Positions 1-11,235 are shown, counted from the stretch's first letter. The stretch: DNA of 64,000 bases from Cyprinodon diabolis (GCA_030533445.1 CM060065.1:4452341-4516340); one strand, 5' to 3'. Notes: generated by a model not told the origin, from the sequence alone. Made by a program: numbers and translations.

Positions 1-31
1 AACATATATACCATAATGGTTTGAATTTCTG

Positions 32-1180
32 ATGACCATCTCTCATTGTGTTCTTTTTTGGGAAAATTGTGAGAATGTGGAACAGAAAGGTGCAGACGAG
101 GGAGAGGAGCAGAGAGGACCAGATGATGAAGAAGAGGGAGAGGAGCTGAGAGGTTCAGATGATGAAGAGCGAGAGGAGCAGAGAGCTGCAGAGGAGAGTG
201 CTGAGGCAAGGCTTTATTCAGAAGATCCATCTGAATGGCCTTTACCACACAAAATGTGGGACATATTTAGGCAGTACATGGTTGAAAATGGCCCACCGAA
301 AGTTTCTGATGGCCCATGTCCAAGAGCAGAGAAGAGTAAGAGGTGTTTTTCCAAAGGATACTGTTTTCGTTTACTGTCTAATGGAGAGAAAGTTGAACGA
401 GATTGGTTACTGTACGGGAGGGGGTTGGGGGGCGCCGATCATGTGTTTTCGCATCCACCTCAAAAATATGTAGTTGCACCCCTGTCTACAGTGAAGAGGC
501 AGCTACGGGATTCTGGGCTTCAGGGCAGAGTGGCAAACAAAAGGAGATATCTGAGACTGGCCAATAAAGGAAAAAGATTAAGATGGGCAAAAGAACACAG
601 ACATTGAACAGAAGAAGGCTGGAAAAAAGTGTTGTGGACGGATGAATCCAAGTTTGAGCTGTTTGGATCACAAAGAAGAACGTTTGTGAGACGCAGAACA
701 AATGAAAAGATGTTAAGCATGGTGGAGGTAATGTGATGGTCTGGGGATGCTTTGGTACTGGTAAGGTGGGAGATTTGTACAGGGTAAAAGGGATTTTGAA
801 TAAGGAAGGCTATCACTCAATTTTGCAACACCATGCCATACCCAATGGACAGCACTTGATTGAAGCCAATTTTATCCTACAACAGGACAATGAACCTAAA
901 CACACCTCCAAATTATGCAAGAACTAGCAGGCAGCTGATATTCTATTGGAAATGGAGTGGCGAGCATAGTCACCAGATCTGAACCCCGTTGAGCTGTTGT
1001 TTGAGCACCTTGACCATATGGTGTGCAAGAAGTGCCCATCCAACCAATCAAACTTGTGGGAGCTGCTTCTGGAAGCGTGGGGTGCAATTTCTCCGGATTA
1101 CCTCAACAAATTAACTGCTAGAATGCCAAAGGTCTGCAATGCTGTAATTGCTGCAAATGGAGGATTCTTTGACGAAAGCA
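32..1180 (+). pseudogene. Chimeric TTF zinc finger / Tc1 transposase pseudogene
   Basis: The open frame at 32-607 (191 aa) starts with an acidic Glu/Asp/Arg-rich stretch (about residues 15-60). It continues into a segment resembling the TTF-type zinc finger of hAT/ZMYM-like proteins, with YCFR, LSNGEKVERDWLLY around residues 112-130. From about residue 149 it is Tc1-like transposase (TVKRQLRDSGLQGR, then RLRWAKEHRH). A TGA at 605-607 stands where Tc1 proteins usually have Trp. Tc1 homology continues past it in shifting frames: WTDESKF near 640, VMVWGCFG near 735, FILQQDNEPKH near 880, SPDLNPVELL near 978, and the C-terminal AANGGFFDE near 1155. There is a small deletion and frameshift near 711-717. 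The TTF cysteines after WLLY are not preserved. A decayed fusion of two transposon types is the simplest reading; a functional host gene is unlikely given the stops. Confidence 0.7.
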
Positions 1181-1400
1181 AGTTTGATGTAAAAAAAAAA
1201 ATCGCATTTCAAATAGAAATCATTATTTCTAACCTTGTCAATGTCTTGACTCTATTTTCTATAAATTTTCTATTTATTAATTTATTAATTATTATTAATT
1301 TCTATTAATTTCTATTAATTCTATTAATTTAATGAATAACTGTGACTTTTCAGGAAAACACAAAATTGTTTGGGTGACCCCAAACTTTTGAACGGTAGTG
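470..1400 (+). mobile_element. Tc1/mariner element, 5'-truncated copy 1
   Basis: Tc1-like transposase homology runs from about 480 to 1180. It is followed by an AT-rich tail and a right terminal inverted repeat ending CTTTTGAACGGTAGTG at 1400, then TA. The matching left inverted repeat is absent; unrelated TTF-finger sequence takes its place. Confidence 0.75.
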
Positions 1401-1406
1401 TATATA

Positions 1407-2592
1407 CACTCTCCGGCCACTTTATTAGGTACCCCATGCTAGTGACGGGTTGGACCCCCTTTTGCCTTCAGAACTGCCTCAATTCTTCGTGGCATAGATT
1501 CAACAAGGTGCTGGAAGCATTCCTCAGGGAGTTTGGTCCATATTGACATGATGGCATCACACAATTGCCACAGATTTGCACATCCATGATGCGGATCTCC
1601 CGTTCCACCACATCCCAAAGATGCTCTATTGGATTGAGATCTGGTGACTGTGGAGGCCATTTGAGTACAGTGAACTCATTGTCATCTTCAAGAAACCAGT
1701 CTGAGATGATTCCAGCTTTATCACATGGCGCATTATCCTGCTGAAAGTAGCAATCAGAAGTTGGGTACATTGTGGTCATAAAGGGATGGACATGGTCAGC
1801 AACAATACTCAGGTAGGCTGTGGCGTTGCAACGATGCTCAATTGGTACCAAGGGGCCCAAAGAGTGCCAAGAAAACATTCCCCACACCATGACACCACCA
1901 CCACCAGTCTGAACCCTTGATACAAGGCAGGATGAATCCATGCTTTCATGTTGTAGATGCCAAATTCTGACCCTACCATCCGAATGTCGCAGCAGAAATC
2001 GAGACTCATCAGACCAGGCAACGTTTTGCCTGGTCTGATGAGTAGCCTCAGTTTCCTGTTCTTAGCTGAAAGGAGTGGCACCCGGTGTAGTCTTCTGCTG
2101 CTGTAGCCCATCTGCCTCAAAGTTCGACATACTGTGCGTTCAGAGATGCTCTTCTGCCCACCTTGGTTGTAACGGGTGGTTATTTGAGTCACTGTTGCCC
2201 TTCTATCAGCTCGAAACAGTCTGGCTATTCTCCTCTGACCTCTGGCATCAACAAGGCATTTCCGCCCACAGAACTGCCGCTCACTGGATGTTTTTTATTT
2301 TTCTCACCATTCCCTGTAAACCCTAGAGATGGTTGTGCGTGAAAATCCCAGTAGATCAACAGTTTCTGAAATACTCAGACCAGCCCTTCTGGCACCAACA
2401 ATCATGCCACGTTCAAAGTCACTCAAATCACCTTTCTTCCCCATACTGATGCTCGGTTTGAACTGCAGGAGATTGTCTTGACCATGTCGACATGCCTAAA
2501 TGCACTGAGTTGCCGCCATGTGATTGGCTGCTTAGAAATTAAGTGTTAACGAGCAGTTGGACAGGTGTACCTAATAAAGTGGCCAGTGAGTG
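1407..2592 (-). mobile_element. Tc1/mariner element copy 2, both TIRs present
   Basis: Left end CACTCTCCGGCCACTTTATT (1407) pairs with the right end at 2592, whose reverse complement reads CACTCACTGGCCACTTTATT. TA dinucleotides flank both sides (1405-1406 and 2593-2594). The inverted repeat extends about 28 bp with few mismatches. The size of about 1.19 kb is typical of an older Tc1 copy. Confidence 0.9.
1439..2444 (-). pseudogene. Tc1-like transposase pseudogene (copy 2)
   Basis: The reading starts at an ATG at 2444 with a typical Tc1 N-terminus (MGKKGDLSDFERG), then a helix-turn-helix region with SISET and GFSRTTISRVY. Stops follow near 2305-2285. The middle is readable in one frame (TVCRTLRQMGYSSRR near 2130) and then shifts. 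The catalytic half is seen in another frame: GGGGVMVWGMFS, FQQDNAPC, SPDLNPIEHLWD, so the last two residues of a DD34E triad are visible. The C-terminus (MPRRIEAVLKAKGGPTRH) is in a third frame ending at 1439. At least two frameshifts make it non-functional. Confidence 0.85.
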
Positions 2593-2594
2593 TA

Positions 2595-3397
2595 CACTGC
2601 CTGGCCAAAAAAAAGTCGCCACCAAGAAAAAAGGTCACTCACTCTAATACTTTGTTGGACCGCCTTTAGCTTTGATTACAGCACGCATTCGCTGTGGCAT
2701 TGTTTCGATAAGCTTCTGCAATGTCAAAAGATTTATTTCCATCCAGTGTTGAATTAATTTTTCACCAAGATCTTGCATTGATGATGGTAGAGTCTGACCG
2801 CTGTGCAAAGCCCTCTCTAGCACTTCCCAAAGATTCTTAATGGGGTTGAGGTCTGGACTCTGTGGTGGCCAATCCATGTGTGAAAATAATGTGTCATGCT
2901 CCCTGAACCAGTCTTTCACAATTTGAGCCCAAGGAATCCTGGCATTGTCATCTTAGAATATGCCTGTGCCATCCGGGAAGAAAAGTATATTCAGGTAGTC
3001 AGTTGACCTCATTCTTTGAGCACATACTGTTGTTGAACCTAGACCTGACCAACTGCAGCAACCCCAGATCATAACACCGTCCCCACAGGCTTGTACAGTA
3101 GGCACTAGGCATGGTGGGTGCATCACTTCACCTGCCTCTCTTTTTACCCTGATTCGCCCATCACTCTGGAACAGAGTAAATCTGGACTCATCAGACCACA
3201 TGACCTTCTTCCATTGCTCCACAGTCCAATCTTTATGCTCCCTAGCAAATCGGAGCCTTTTTATCAGGTTAGCCTCACTGATAAGTGGTTTTCTTACGGC
3301 TACACAGCTGTTCAGTCCCAATCCCTTGAGTTCCCCTTGCATTGTTCGTGTGGAAATGCTCTTACTTTCAGTATTAAACATAGCCCTGAGTTCTACT
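2595..3397 (-). mobile_element. Tc1/mariner element copy 3, truncated
   Basis: The left end CACTGCCTGGCCAAAAAAAA starts directly after the TA at 2593-2594 that also ends copy 2. The transposase lies on the minus strand. The element breaks off near 3397 at a TATATA run before the N-terminal helix-turn-helix and the second TIR. Confidence 0.8.
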
Positions 3398-3400
3398 GTT
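2644..3400 (-). pseudogene. Tc1-like transposase pseudogene (copy 3)
   Basis: Two in-frame segments, 3429-2953 and 2919-2644, are separated by stop codon(s) at about 2953. Visible motifs are REHKDWTVEQWKKVMWSDESRF (first catalytic Asp), GDGVMIWGC, DDNARI, and [18 protein letters not shown]. The third catalytic position reads Lys instead of Glu (NPIK). The C-terminus [14 protein letters not shown] is complete. The N-terminal DNA-binding region is missing. The element is dead by truncation, nonsense mutation and loss of the catalytic Glu. Confidence 0.85.
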
Positions 3401-3430
3401 GTGTTCATATATATATATAAATATATCATG
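3397..3430. repeat. AT-rich microsatellite-like run
   Basis: Alternating AT at about 3408-3428 lies at the junction between the broken Tc1 copy and the REL-LINE fragment. Confidence 0.6.
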
Positions 3431-3449
3431 GCAGCACAGAAACACAGGC

Positions 3450-4085
3450 ACTGAGTACAATATCAATAGAGGCGAGGGTCTACCACACCAGGCAGGTCCC
3501 CCGATGCAGACTGTGCAAAGATGCCTCTGAAACAATACAGCACATAACAGCAGGGTGTAAAATGCAGGCAGGAAGTGCATACATGGAACGCCATAACCAG
3601 GTACCTGTCATAGTTTACAGGAACAGGAATGGGGTGGAAGTCCCAAGGTCAAAATGGAAGACACCTCCTAAGGTAGTTGAGAATGACCGAGCTAAGATCC
3701 TATGGGACTTCAAGATCCAGACTGATAAACTGGTGATGGCTAACCAACCAGACATCGTGTTGATCGACAAACTGCAGAAGTAGACAGTAGTGATAGATGT
3801 GGCAATCCCAAGCGACTGCAACATCAAGAAGAAGGAGCTATAAAAGATGTGGAAAGTAAGAGCTGCAGTGGTGCCAGTGGTAATTGGAGCACTGGGGGCT
3901 GTGATCCCCCAAACTGGGAGAGTGGCTACAGCAGATTCCAGGTAAAACAACAGAGGTCTCTGTCCAGAAGAGTGCAGTACTAGGAACAGCTAAGATACTG
4001 CGCAGAACCCCCAAACTCCCAGGCTGCTGGTAGAGGACCCAAGCTTGAGGATGACACATACCACCCCATGAGGGGTGAGAAAATA
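3450..4085 (+). mobile_element. REL-type LINE 3' fragment (CCHC and endonuclease)
   Basis: The plus strand encodes the C-terminal end of an R2/R4/Dong-like non-LTR retrotransposon polymerase. It carries a CCHC finger (CRLCKDASETIQHITAGC, about 3508-3561), then NRAKILWDF-type sequence. A PD-(D/E)xK restriction-like endonuclease core follows (PDIVLIDK, then VVIDVAIPSDCN, about 3750-3825), then the terminal KILRRTPKLPGLL region near 3990-4025. One frame is open 3562-3783, and a TAG at 3781-3783 interrupts the endonuclease core. Later frames shift. The class call rests on the CCHC plus PD-(D/E)xK order; the exact clade is not certain. Confidence 0.75.
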
Positions 4086-4105
4086 GTTTGTTATATATAT
4101 ATGTA

Positions 4106-4990
4106 TGTATAAAAGCCCAGAGTGCCAATGACCACAGACACCACTTATGCCTTGAGCTTCCAGGTTTTCTCCAGCTCTTCTCTGAGCCCCTGGTATTTCT
4201 CTCGTTTCTCATATCAACCACAATCGCTTTTTGTCAAACACCACACTGCCCGATTGGTTTGCCATTACCGTTCGGTCCGTCTGTATCTGGAAGTCCCACA
4301 GAATCTTGGCTTGATCATTCTCTACCATCTTGATCTTGTGGTTTCCAGCCCATAGTCTGCACAGATGTTCCTGTACACTAATGCAGCCACTTGGTTATGA
4401 TGCTCCATGGAAGTTTTCCCTGCCAGTATCTTACACCCTGCAGTTATGTGCTGGATTGTCTCAGGGGCCTCTTTGCACAGTCTGCACCAGGGGTCTTGTC
4501 TGGTGTGGTAGATCTGGGCCTCTATTGCTCTGATGCTCAGGGCCTGCTTCTGTGCAGGCATAATGAGTGCCTCTATGCTGTCCTTCAGTCAGGTCATGTC
4601 TAGCCATTGGTAGGATTTCCTGATATCTGCCACTTCGGTCATGTTTCAGTTGTACATCCCGTGTAGGGGCTTATCCTCCCATGACTGAACCTCTAGCTAC
4701 CTCTACCTCTATCTTCTGTTCTCCATTGTCTGAGACATTCACTGAGATTATCATCTGATGGAGCCTTGTCCTTGATGTAGTCATGGATCTTGGATGTTTC
4801 ATCCTGGATGGTGGCTCTCACGCTCACTAGTCCTTGGCCTCCTTCCTTATGGCTAGCATACAGTCTCAGGGTGCTGGATTTTGTTTGGTACCCTTTGTGG
4901 ATAGTTAGTAGATTTCATGTTCTAACATCTGTGGCCTATATCTCATCCTTTGGCCAGCTCATTATTTCTGCAGGGTATCTGATTTCTGGT
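4106..4990 (-). mobile_element. REL-type LINE fragment, inverted second piece
   Basis: The minus strand encodes the same protein region. The frame 4561-4322 reads MPAQKQALSIRAIEAQIYHT, then a CCHC (CRLCKEAPETIQHITAGC) and YRNICADYGLE. Upstream homology (HGMYNWNMTEVADI, about 4650) extends to about 4985. The copy stops near 4106, inside VIGTLG, so it lacks its own 3' end. It lies tail to tail with the 3450-4085 piece across an AT-rich spacer. Confidence 0.7.
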
Positions 4991-5037
4991 AGAGAGAGAA
5001 GAAACACACAAATAAACCCACACAAACTGGATTCCTA

Positions 5038-5180
5038 ACAGACACCCTATTTACTTTTAAAACCACACTTAAAACTTTCCTTCTTGATAAAATGTTTGGG
5101 TCGCTTAGGTTCTCCTTAGTGAGCTCTGTAGATATGCTGTTGGGAGTAGTACCTCAGCCAACACCTTCTCTCCTTCAATT
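5038..5180 (+). repeat. Possible LINE ORF2 C-terminal scrap
   Basis: Plus-strand translation reads TFKTTLKTFLLDKMF, similar to the [16 protein letters not shown] end of the L2 ORF2 found elsewhere in this window. Only about 100 bp is alignable by eye, so this is tentative. Confidence 0.4.
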
Positions 5181-5629
5181 ATGATAACTGAAAACAAAAA
5201 AAGAGTCCCAAAAGGGGAGGACCATAACATGGTTTGTATTTGTATATAAAACAGAGAGTGAGATCAAACCATTACTGTTCACTGGTTGAATTCAGGTAAT
5301 GTGCAGAGAGTCTGCTCGTTTGCTGTGACTTTGATCTGAGTTTTCTAACCTCTGTGCTTAATCCTCAGAAACCTGCTGCCTAATCTCAATCAGCATTGAT
5401 TCCTCTAAATAATTTATCTTCCTCTCGCAACCACACTCACACCCACTCATATAAAACTGATATAATACTCTATAAATATATAACACTACTTAGCACAGAT
5501 GAGGCTTAAGTAGAGGTTCCCCGTCCATAAGCTTATACAAGTGAAATGCTTTAGGACTTTTAAGGAGCTATGTGTGATGCATTGAATTCCAAAAATATCC
5601 ACGAGTCAATCCCCCAACCTGTTACAGAG

Positions 5630-6400
5630 ACTAAGTGAAGTACCATCAAAAAGTCTACTAGTAGATGTGAATGCAGCTCTGCAAGCAATTCCTACATCAA
5701 CCATCGCTGACACCAATGAGCTGATATACTGCACAGTAGTGGTGACCCTAGAGATGCTTGGCTATAACGCTGGAGGCTAATATAAAGGCAACATGGAGAG
5801 TAGTGAGTCAATTGACGGAGGCCCTAAACGGTGCAATGAAAAAACAAGTACCCAAGATGCCTATACCGGAAGCACTAGAAAGGAAGGGTCCAAGCCTTGG
5901 TGAGCCACCTAAAGAGATACACGAGAGAGGACAGGTTAACCAGCTGTTTGCAACTCAACCAGCGAGAGTGGACACTCAGTAGTAGGGGAGCAATAGTAGA
6001 ATAGCCCCACCAAGTCTGGAAACTAAACTGAGAGAGGACCTCATCAACCTCCCTAAACAGAATCCAGTCACCATCACAGTGGCAGACCTCCAAGAAGTCT
6101 CAGGTATGAGAAACTGGACAGCACCAGGCCCCGACATGATACACCCCCACTGGCTTAAGAAACTCACAGCATTCCATGAACGCTTGACAGCACATATATA
6201 CCAGCTGCTAAGAGATGGGAACCACTCTGAATGGCTAAACGAATGTTGCACAATCCTGAGCCTGAAGGATCCCTCAAAGGGTACAATCCCAAACATCAGC
6301 TCCTGCAAGACAGAGCAGTCCCTCAAGACTGCAGAACCCTAATCACTAACATGAGCACTTCCTGGATCAATTACGAGAAAGCCTATCTATGACTAGATGC
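5630..6400 (+). mobile_element. REL-type LINE fragment (pre-RT and RT N-terminal)
   Basis: Plus-strand pieces read like the region before and at the start of the reverse transcriptase of an REL LINE: LEANIKATWRVVSQLTE (5770), PEALE, NQLFATQPARV (5940), then VTITVADLQEVSGMRNWTAPGPDMIHPHWLKKLTAF (6070-6180). LLRDGNHSEWLNE and LKDPSKGTIPN follow, and after a gap WINYEKAYL near 6370. Stops and short deletions break it into several frames. Most of the RT palm is missing. It probably belongs to the same family as the pieces at 3450-4990. Confidence 0.7.
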
Positions 6401-6479
6401 CACATACTGCCTCAGTGCCTTCCACCACTATTTAGAAGTGGAAAAAAGCATGGATGAGAGTAGAAACGTCTAGAAATGA

Positions 6480-6720
6480 AAAGAAATGTCAATTGAAAAT
6501 GTTTAGATGTAGAACCTTTCTTTGATAAGAAAATCACTTTCTGGAGCACTGAGTTTTTCTGCCCCATATGTATGGAACAGTAAAAGCAATCATTATTTAC
6601 AATATTTACTAATAAAATGTATAAAACGGTTTGACTGCAGTGCTTTGGAGAATGTATTTTTCCTTCTTAAAAATCTTGTTACATTACAACCTTTAACTTC
6701 ATTGTGTTTATTGAGTTTTT
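6480..6720 (+). repeat. Possible LINE ORF2 C-terminal fragment
   Basis: The plus frame around 6522-6640 contains LIRKSLSGALSFSAPYVWNS, which resembles the [17 protein letters not shown] C-terminal motif of L2/CR1-like LINE ORF2 proteins. The remainder is AT-rich and not recognisable. Confidence 0.4.
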
Positions 6721-7451
6721 AATTTGATTTCCATGATCCGTGGCTGTTTTTTCCTTCTCTATGTCTGAGGTTTTGTCATATCCTGTTCATTCCCTGTTGT
6801 ACATTATTCTCAATGTATTCTTGCCATGTTAAATGTTCTATTTGTAGTTGACTTTATTACCTTATGTCAGTGTTGGTCTCTTCATGTCATATGTCTGTTG
6901 TCATTGATCCCTCTGTGTTATTCATTTCCATTTGTTCCCCTTATCAGTAAAGTCTTTTAGCTGTTCAGCATTCCCGTTAACAAACTCATCTGGTTTCCAT
7001 GTCCCCAATCACGCATTATCTGTACTCAAAGCTCCCTGATTCTTATTGTTGCTTGGAGGTTTCCTCTGCTGTATCATGCTTTTCTTTGTCGTATTAACTA
7101 ACTTGTATGTTTTTTTATTTGTTTCTATTCTGATTTGCATCATTATTTCATTGAATCATACCATTCTGAAGTTTCAACTTTCTCATTTATTATTTTCCTG
7201 TTTCTCTTTATTATTATTATCATTATTCCATATTCCGTACATACATCCTACATACTTCAGCCGATTCAAACAATTTTGGTATCAAAACATTCAGCTTCTG
7301 CTATGAGTTTTTGTAATTTCAGCTATTACAATTTTTGAAATATGTATTTCATTAGCAGTCGGGTCTCTAATAATGGCCTGTCTGGCTGTCGGTGGAGGTA
7401 AATAGTGGCCGGACTCTTATGCAGGCCGGGGCTATAATTAGAATAAACAAT
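6720..7451. other. AT-rich stretch, nothing recognised
   Basis: T-rich, low-complexity sequence with short poly-pyrimidine ORFs. I see no gene, no terminal repeats and no RNA gene. Confidence 0.5.
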
Positions 7452-8686
7452 GGCCCTGTTCGAATTCATGGGACGCGTCCTCAGAAGGCCAGATTCGAAG
7501 GACGATTACGTCACAGCGTGGCACCGAGTTGTAGTCGGATTCCAAGACTCCTCGTTATGCGGCCTTAAAATGCGTCCTTCTTTTAGCCCGATTTGAAGGA
7601 TGGGTCAGATGTATCCCTGCTATCCTTCAATATCCCAGAATTCATTGCGAGACCAAGCAAGCCGGCTGCTCTGTGATTAGAAGAAAGGTTACTTGAACTG
7701 TGGTGAAAATTGGAAGTGCAGTTTAATATGATACAAGTATGTGAATAGTAGTATGTGAATGAAAATAGTTGTTTTAATGGTTATTGAGTCAGATATACGG
7801 CGGTGATTTTTGGTTGATCTAAAAGTTTTATCTGTTACTGTTTTATTAGGTTTGGCTGTAATTTAAGGACAGATTCTAATATACCTGCAGTGTGGGGACT
7901 ATAAATCTGATAGGATTTTTATCTTTTTATTGCTGTTTTGCACAATATGCTTAACTAAGTATTTTTGTTGTTGAATATTAGAGTTTTTGCAGATATATTT
8001 TTTATACATACATTGTTTAGATTTACTTATATCTTTCTACCCCTTTTATAGAATAGAATAGAAAATCTCTTTATTGTCCCACAATAGGCAAATTTATAGC
8101 AGCAGAAAGATTATTGAAAATGGTCACACAAATGTGGACCTTAGAAAAATGTATAAGAATAATATAACAGGGAAGAGTTCAAATATAAACAATACAATCC
8201 TGTAAAGTGTTTTAACAATATAAACTGTGAACCTGCAGTATAAATAACTAATATCCAGCTATGGACATTTTTACAGAAATGGATATTTGAAAATAGCAGC
8301 AAAATCAGAGATGTGCGAAATGACAGGAGCATGTTATTTAACTGACTAAGGTTTCTATCATTACATTTGATTTTATTTGTTCCTGCTCCTGGTGGTTGAC
8401 ACCTTTATTCCACTCTGGATTTTCCTGAGTGTAGTCTTTGTTCACTTTACAATAAAAAATAAATAAATACACAAAAATTTTAGTAAACTTCAGTATTCAT
8501 TCTTCTCTTGCTTTGTGTGTCAACTGTCACAGTTGCTAAGCAACATAGCCCACAGCGCCGAAAGGGTAGACCTGTTTGAATTCACAGCCAAAACTCTTCC
8601 GGGCTCCTTATTTTCATGGACATCGAAGGATCCAGTCTAGGTAGACCACGTCCTTGGAGGATGCAGCCCATGAATTCGAACAGAGG
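7452..8686. mobile_element. Non-autonomous TIR element (CTGTTCGAATTCATGGG ends)
   Basis: CTGTTCGAATTCATGGG at 7456-7472 is perfectly inverted at 8667-8683. The wider ends read GGCCC and GCCTC before TGTTCG. The 1.2-kb interior has no transposase. The ends fit a PIF/Harbinger-like GGnnnTGTTCG style, but I could not define a clear target duplication, so the superfamily is open. Confidence 0.55.
8048..8095 (-). repeat. LINE/SINE-type tail (AATAGAATAGA...)
   Basis: AGAATAGAATAGAAAATCTC followed by TTTATTGTCCCACAATAGGC is a common teleost repeat end. Here it would be the antisense 3' tail, with tandem ATTCT units. The rest of the element is not resolvable by eye. Confidence 0.4.
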
Positions 8687-8689
8687 CTG

Positions 8690-10080
8690 TGTTCCTGGGC
8701 AGTCCTCAACATCTTGTGATAGTAACATACAAGTACCACAGGGGGTCAATGCTTGCTAACGAATCCAAGCCATTAGCATGGGAAGTCCCATCCTTAGCGC
8801 AGACAGTGTCGCAGACAGGAGGCTGATTTGTTTTGTTTTTATGACCTAAATTGCAGAAAAAAACTTTTGAAGTTTGACAAGTTAGAAGGGCGAGGTGCGC
8901 GAGAACGCTGGGACCCTTTTTCCACCTGGATTTCCGCTCGTTTTCGTGTTCATTGTCGGACTACTCGCCCCCACTTCACCTCATCACCTCGGCCGCATCT
9001 AGAGCCACAGTGTATAGCACAGACCACACTTCAATATTGGGCATAAATCAGAAATGTCAGCGTCAAGCTCCCTGCGACACACTGCTGCAGGAGTATAACC
9101 ACCCATACAATCGTTCTGATCTGAAAGACAAATGTGATTACCGATAGGTCTGGTTGTAACAAGGCGACGTTAAAATGCCTACTTCCACTTAGCCTGCCTC
9201 AAATAAAATTTCGCTGTGATGACAGAACAGTTTCCATGAATGTTTTTTTAAACTTTGTTTCGCAAGACAGCTTGGCCAAGATTCCATTCTGTCTTTTTTT
9301 TTCATATTGCCGTGCAGAAAAATTGCAGCTGCTGGAAGTTGTCTGAATGATGTTCTGTATACTGTTATGGTAACTGTACTTTTTCAATAAATAGATCTAG
9401 TATTTAATAGGTTCAAAGAGACACAAAATCTTGTTTTTATTCATTCCACTGGTAGTCTGATTTGATCAAATAGAAGTAGAGGCCTGCCTCTAATTCTGGC
9501 CTTCTTCCAATATTGGCCTGGTCCAAGATGTACCTGAGTGAAATAAAAGCAACCGTCCTATATTAGAGGATTTACGGTATTAAGCTTTTTATGAAAATGT
9601 TCGGCCCATAGAAATGAATGGAAAATTTCAAAGAATCTACCAAAATTTCAGCTACTTTGCCATTTACTGTAACTGCTTCGCATACTTTCAGCTAGAAACA
9701 CCATTCAACATTTAAAATGTTTCTGCAGCCTTTTGCTATTACTGTTTAACTCTGGTATCTTAGAGGTTTTCTTCAATGAAGCTTCAAACGTTTAAGATAT
9801 TTTCAAGATTTTTGGTTTTATAATGGAAGTCAATTAGGGAATCTTTGTCCTGCTAGAGTGGCATACTCTGGCAGTTTCAAACATTTTTGTTTTGGCAATC
9901 AACTTCTGCTTACTCACTGAATGTTTAAACTACTCACACAAATTATACATCCAAACATAGTTATTTCTGTCAGGAATCAGGAAATGTAACCCTTATTGGT
10001 GTGGGATGTACAGTTTACCGACAGTTTGGCCCAGACTACTAATGGTCTAGGGGCAGGAAACACAGGTAAGTGACCACTAT
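8690..10080. other. No gene recognised; possible old DNA-transposon end at about 9,470-9,585
   Basis: No coding motif found. Around 9470-9585 repeated GGCCT and AATATTGGCCTGG-like motifs end in GAGGATTTACGGTATT. Similar GGCC-rich motifs occur at 7360-7445, left of the TIR element at 7452. This may be one older element split by the 7452-8686 insertion, but the ends do not match convincingly. Confidence 0.3.
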
Positions 10081-10084
10081 AAAC

Positions 10085-10678
10085 TGATATATGATTATCT
10101 GAGTTGGTCACTTACCTGGTTTAACAGACCACGAGTGTCCCCAGTGCTGCAGTCCCAGAGGTGTCATGCTGGAAGCCGATCCTGGTGAGGGATCCAGAAC
10201 AGACAGAAACAGACAGGAACAGGCAGGATCCAGATCAGGCAGGAACAGAGACAGGTGGCAGGATCCAGACTTCCAGGCATGCACAGGCTTCCAGGAGGGT
10301 TCAGAGTCTGACTGGGACCAGAAGCATGACCAGGTGGTCACACACAGGAGCAGACAGGATCAGGTGCAGATGAGCAGGCACAGTGGAAGAGGGTAGCCGA
10401 GACAGGACGTAGGAACCGGAACTTAAAGCTGGACTTTAAAGTGGTCTCCTCCCTGGAGCCAGGCTTACTTTGATAAAAACTGAACCTCCCCCCATAATGA
10501 GCCAAAAACCCAGAGGACTCCGCGGGGGAGGAACGGTGGACAATCAGGAGACGAGACAAACACTAAAACCCTCTATCCACTGGCAGCTAGGATCCAGGAC
10601 ATGAACCAAATAAAAACTGAACAGAAAGACTGACAGAGAGACAAGCAATGATCTGGCCCCATGTTGGCTGGTTCCTTC
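10085..10678. other. Purine-rich degenerate repeat block, LTR-like on the minus strand
   Basis: Between 10190 and 10345 short degenerate units (AACAGACAGGAACAGGCAGG, GATCCAGA) recur. On the minus strand this is pyrimidine-rich CTG-containing sequence as seen in fish gypsy-type LTR or leader regions. No TG...CA boundaries or target duplication could be fixed. Confidence 0.35.
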
Positions 10679-11146
10679 TGTCACGATTTGGTTTAAAGGT
10701 TTTTGATTGGACCCAAAAGCAGAAGCTGAGAGGCAGAGGTGAGTTCTTGGAGGGTTTAATGAGAGATCAGGCAAACAAAAACAGGAATCCATAAATCCAA
10801 CGTAAAAAATCAAACACTAACCAGAACCATGGAGACATCAGGGGAAAACCATCAAGGAGCCAGGGTGAGGAAAGGTAAGATGAGGAACCAGCAAAGAGGG
10901 ACTGCAGAGGGAGTGTATTTATGGCTGACTGAACAAAGGTAGAGCTAATGAGCTGATAGGGAACAGGTGTGATTAGAGCTGATGAGGAAGCCAAGGGAAA
11001 AGAACACAAGGAGGTAGCAGAGGACAGACAGAAAAAGCTAACTTAAATGAATCCAGACACACCAAAAAAGCTAGAAAACAATGAAAAACCTGGCTAAACT
11101 TGAAACAGAAAACTTAAAGAAAAACAACAGAACCAAGATCGTTACA
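10679..11146 (-). mobile_element. Putative solo LTR (TGTAACG...CGTGACA)
   Basis: Read on the minus strand the block starts TGTAACGATCTTGGTTCTG (11146) and ends CCAAATCGTGACA (10679). It has a CATAAATAC TATA-like motif near 10915 and an ATTAAA near 10755. This matches LTR organisation. The flanking pentamers do not match, so this could be part of a larger element. Confidence 0.5.
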
Positions 11147-11235
11147 TTTAACCCATCCCCTTTGGGAGTAGTGGGCTTCCATCGTGGGGTGCCCTGCCGG
11201 GGAGCAATCGTAGGTTGCTCAAAGACCCAAAATAG
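11147..11235 (+). repeat. Common fish repeat fragment (TTTAACCCATCCCCTTTGGG)
   Basis: The stretch is related to 27115-27205, where the same TTTAACCCATCCCCTTTGGG start is followed by GGAGCAGTGG and a GCTCAGAGACCCA end. This suggests a dispersed SINE-like or microsatellite-associated repeat. Confidence 0.45.
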
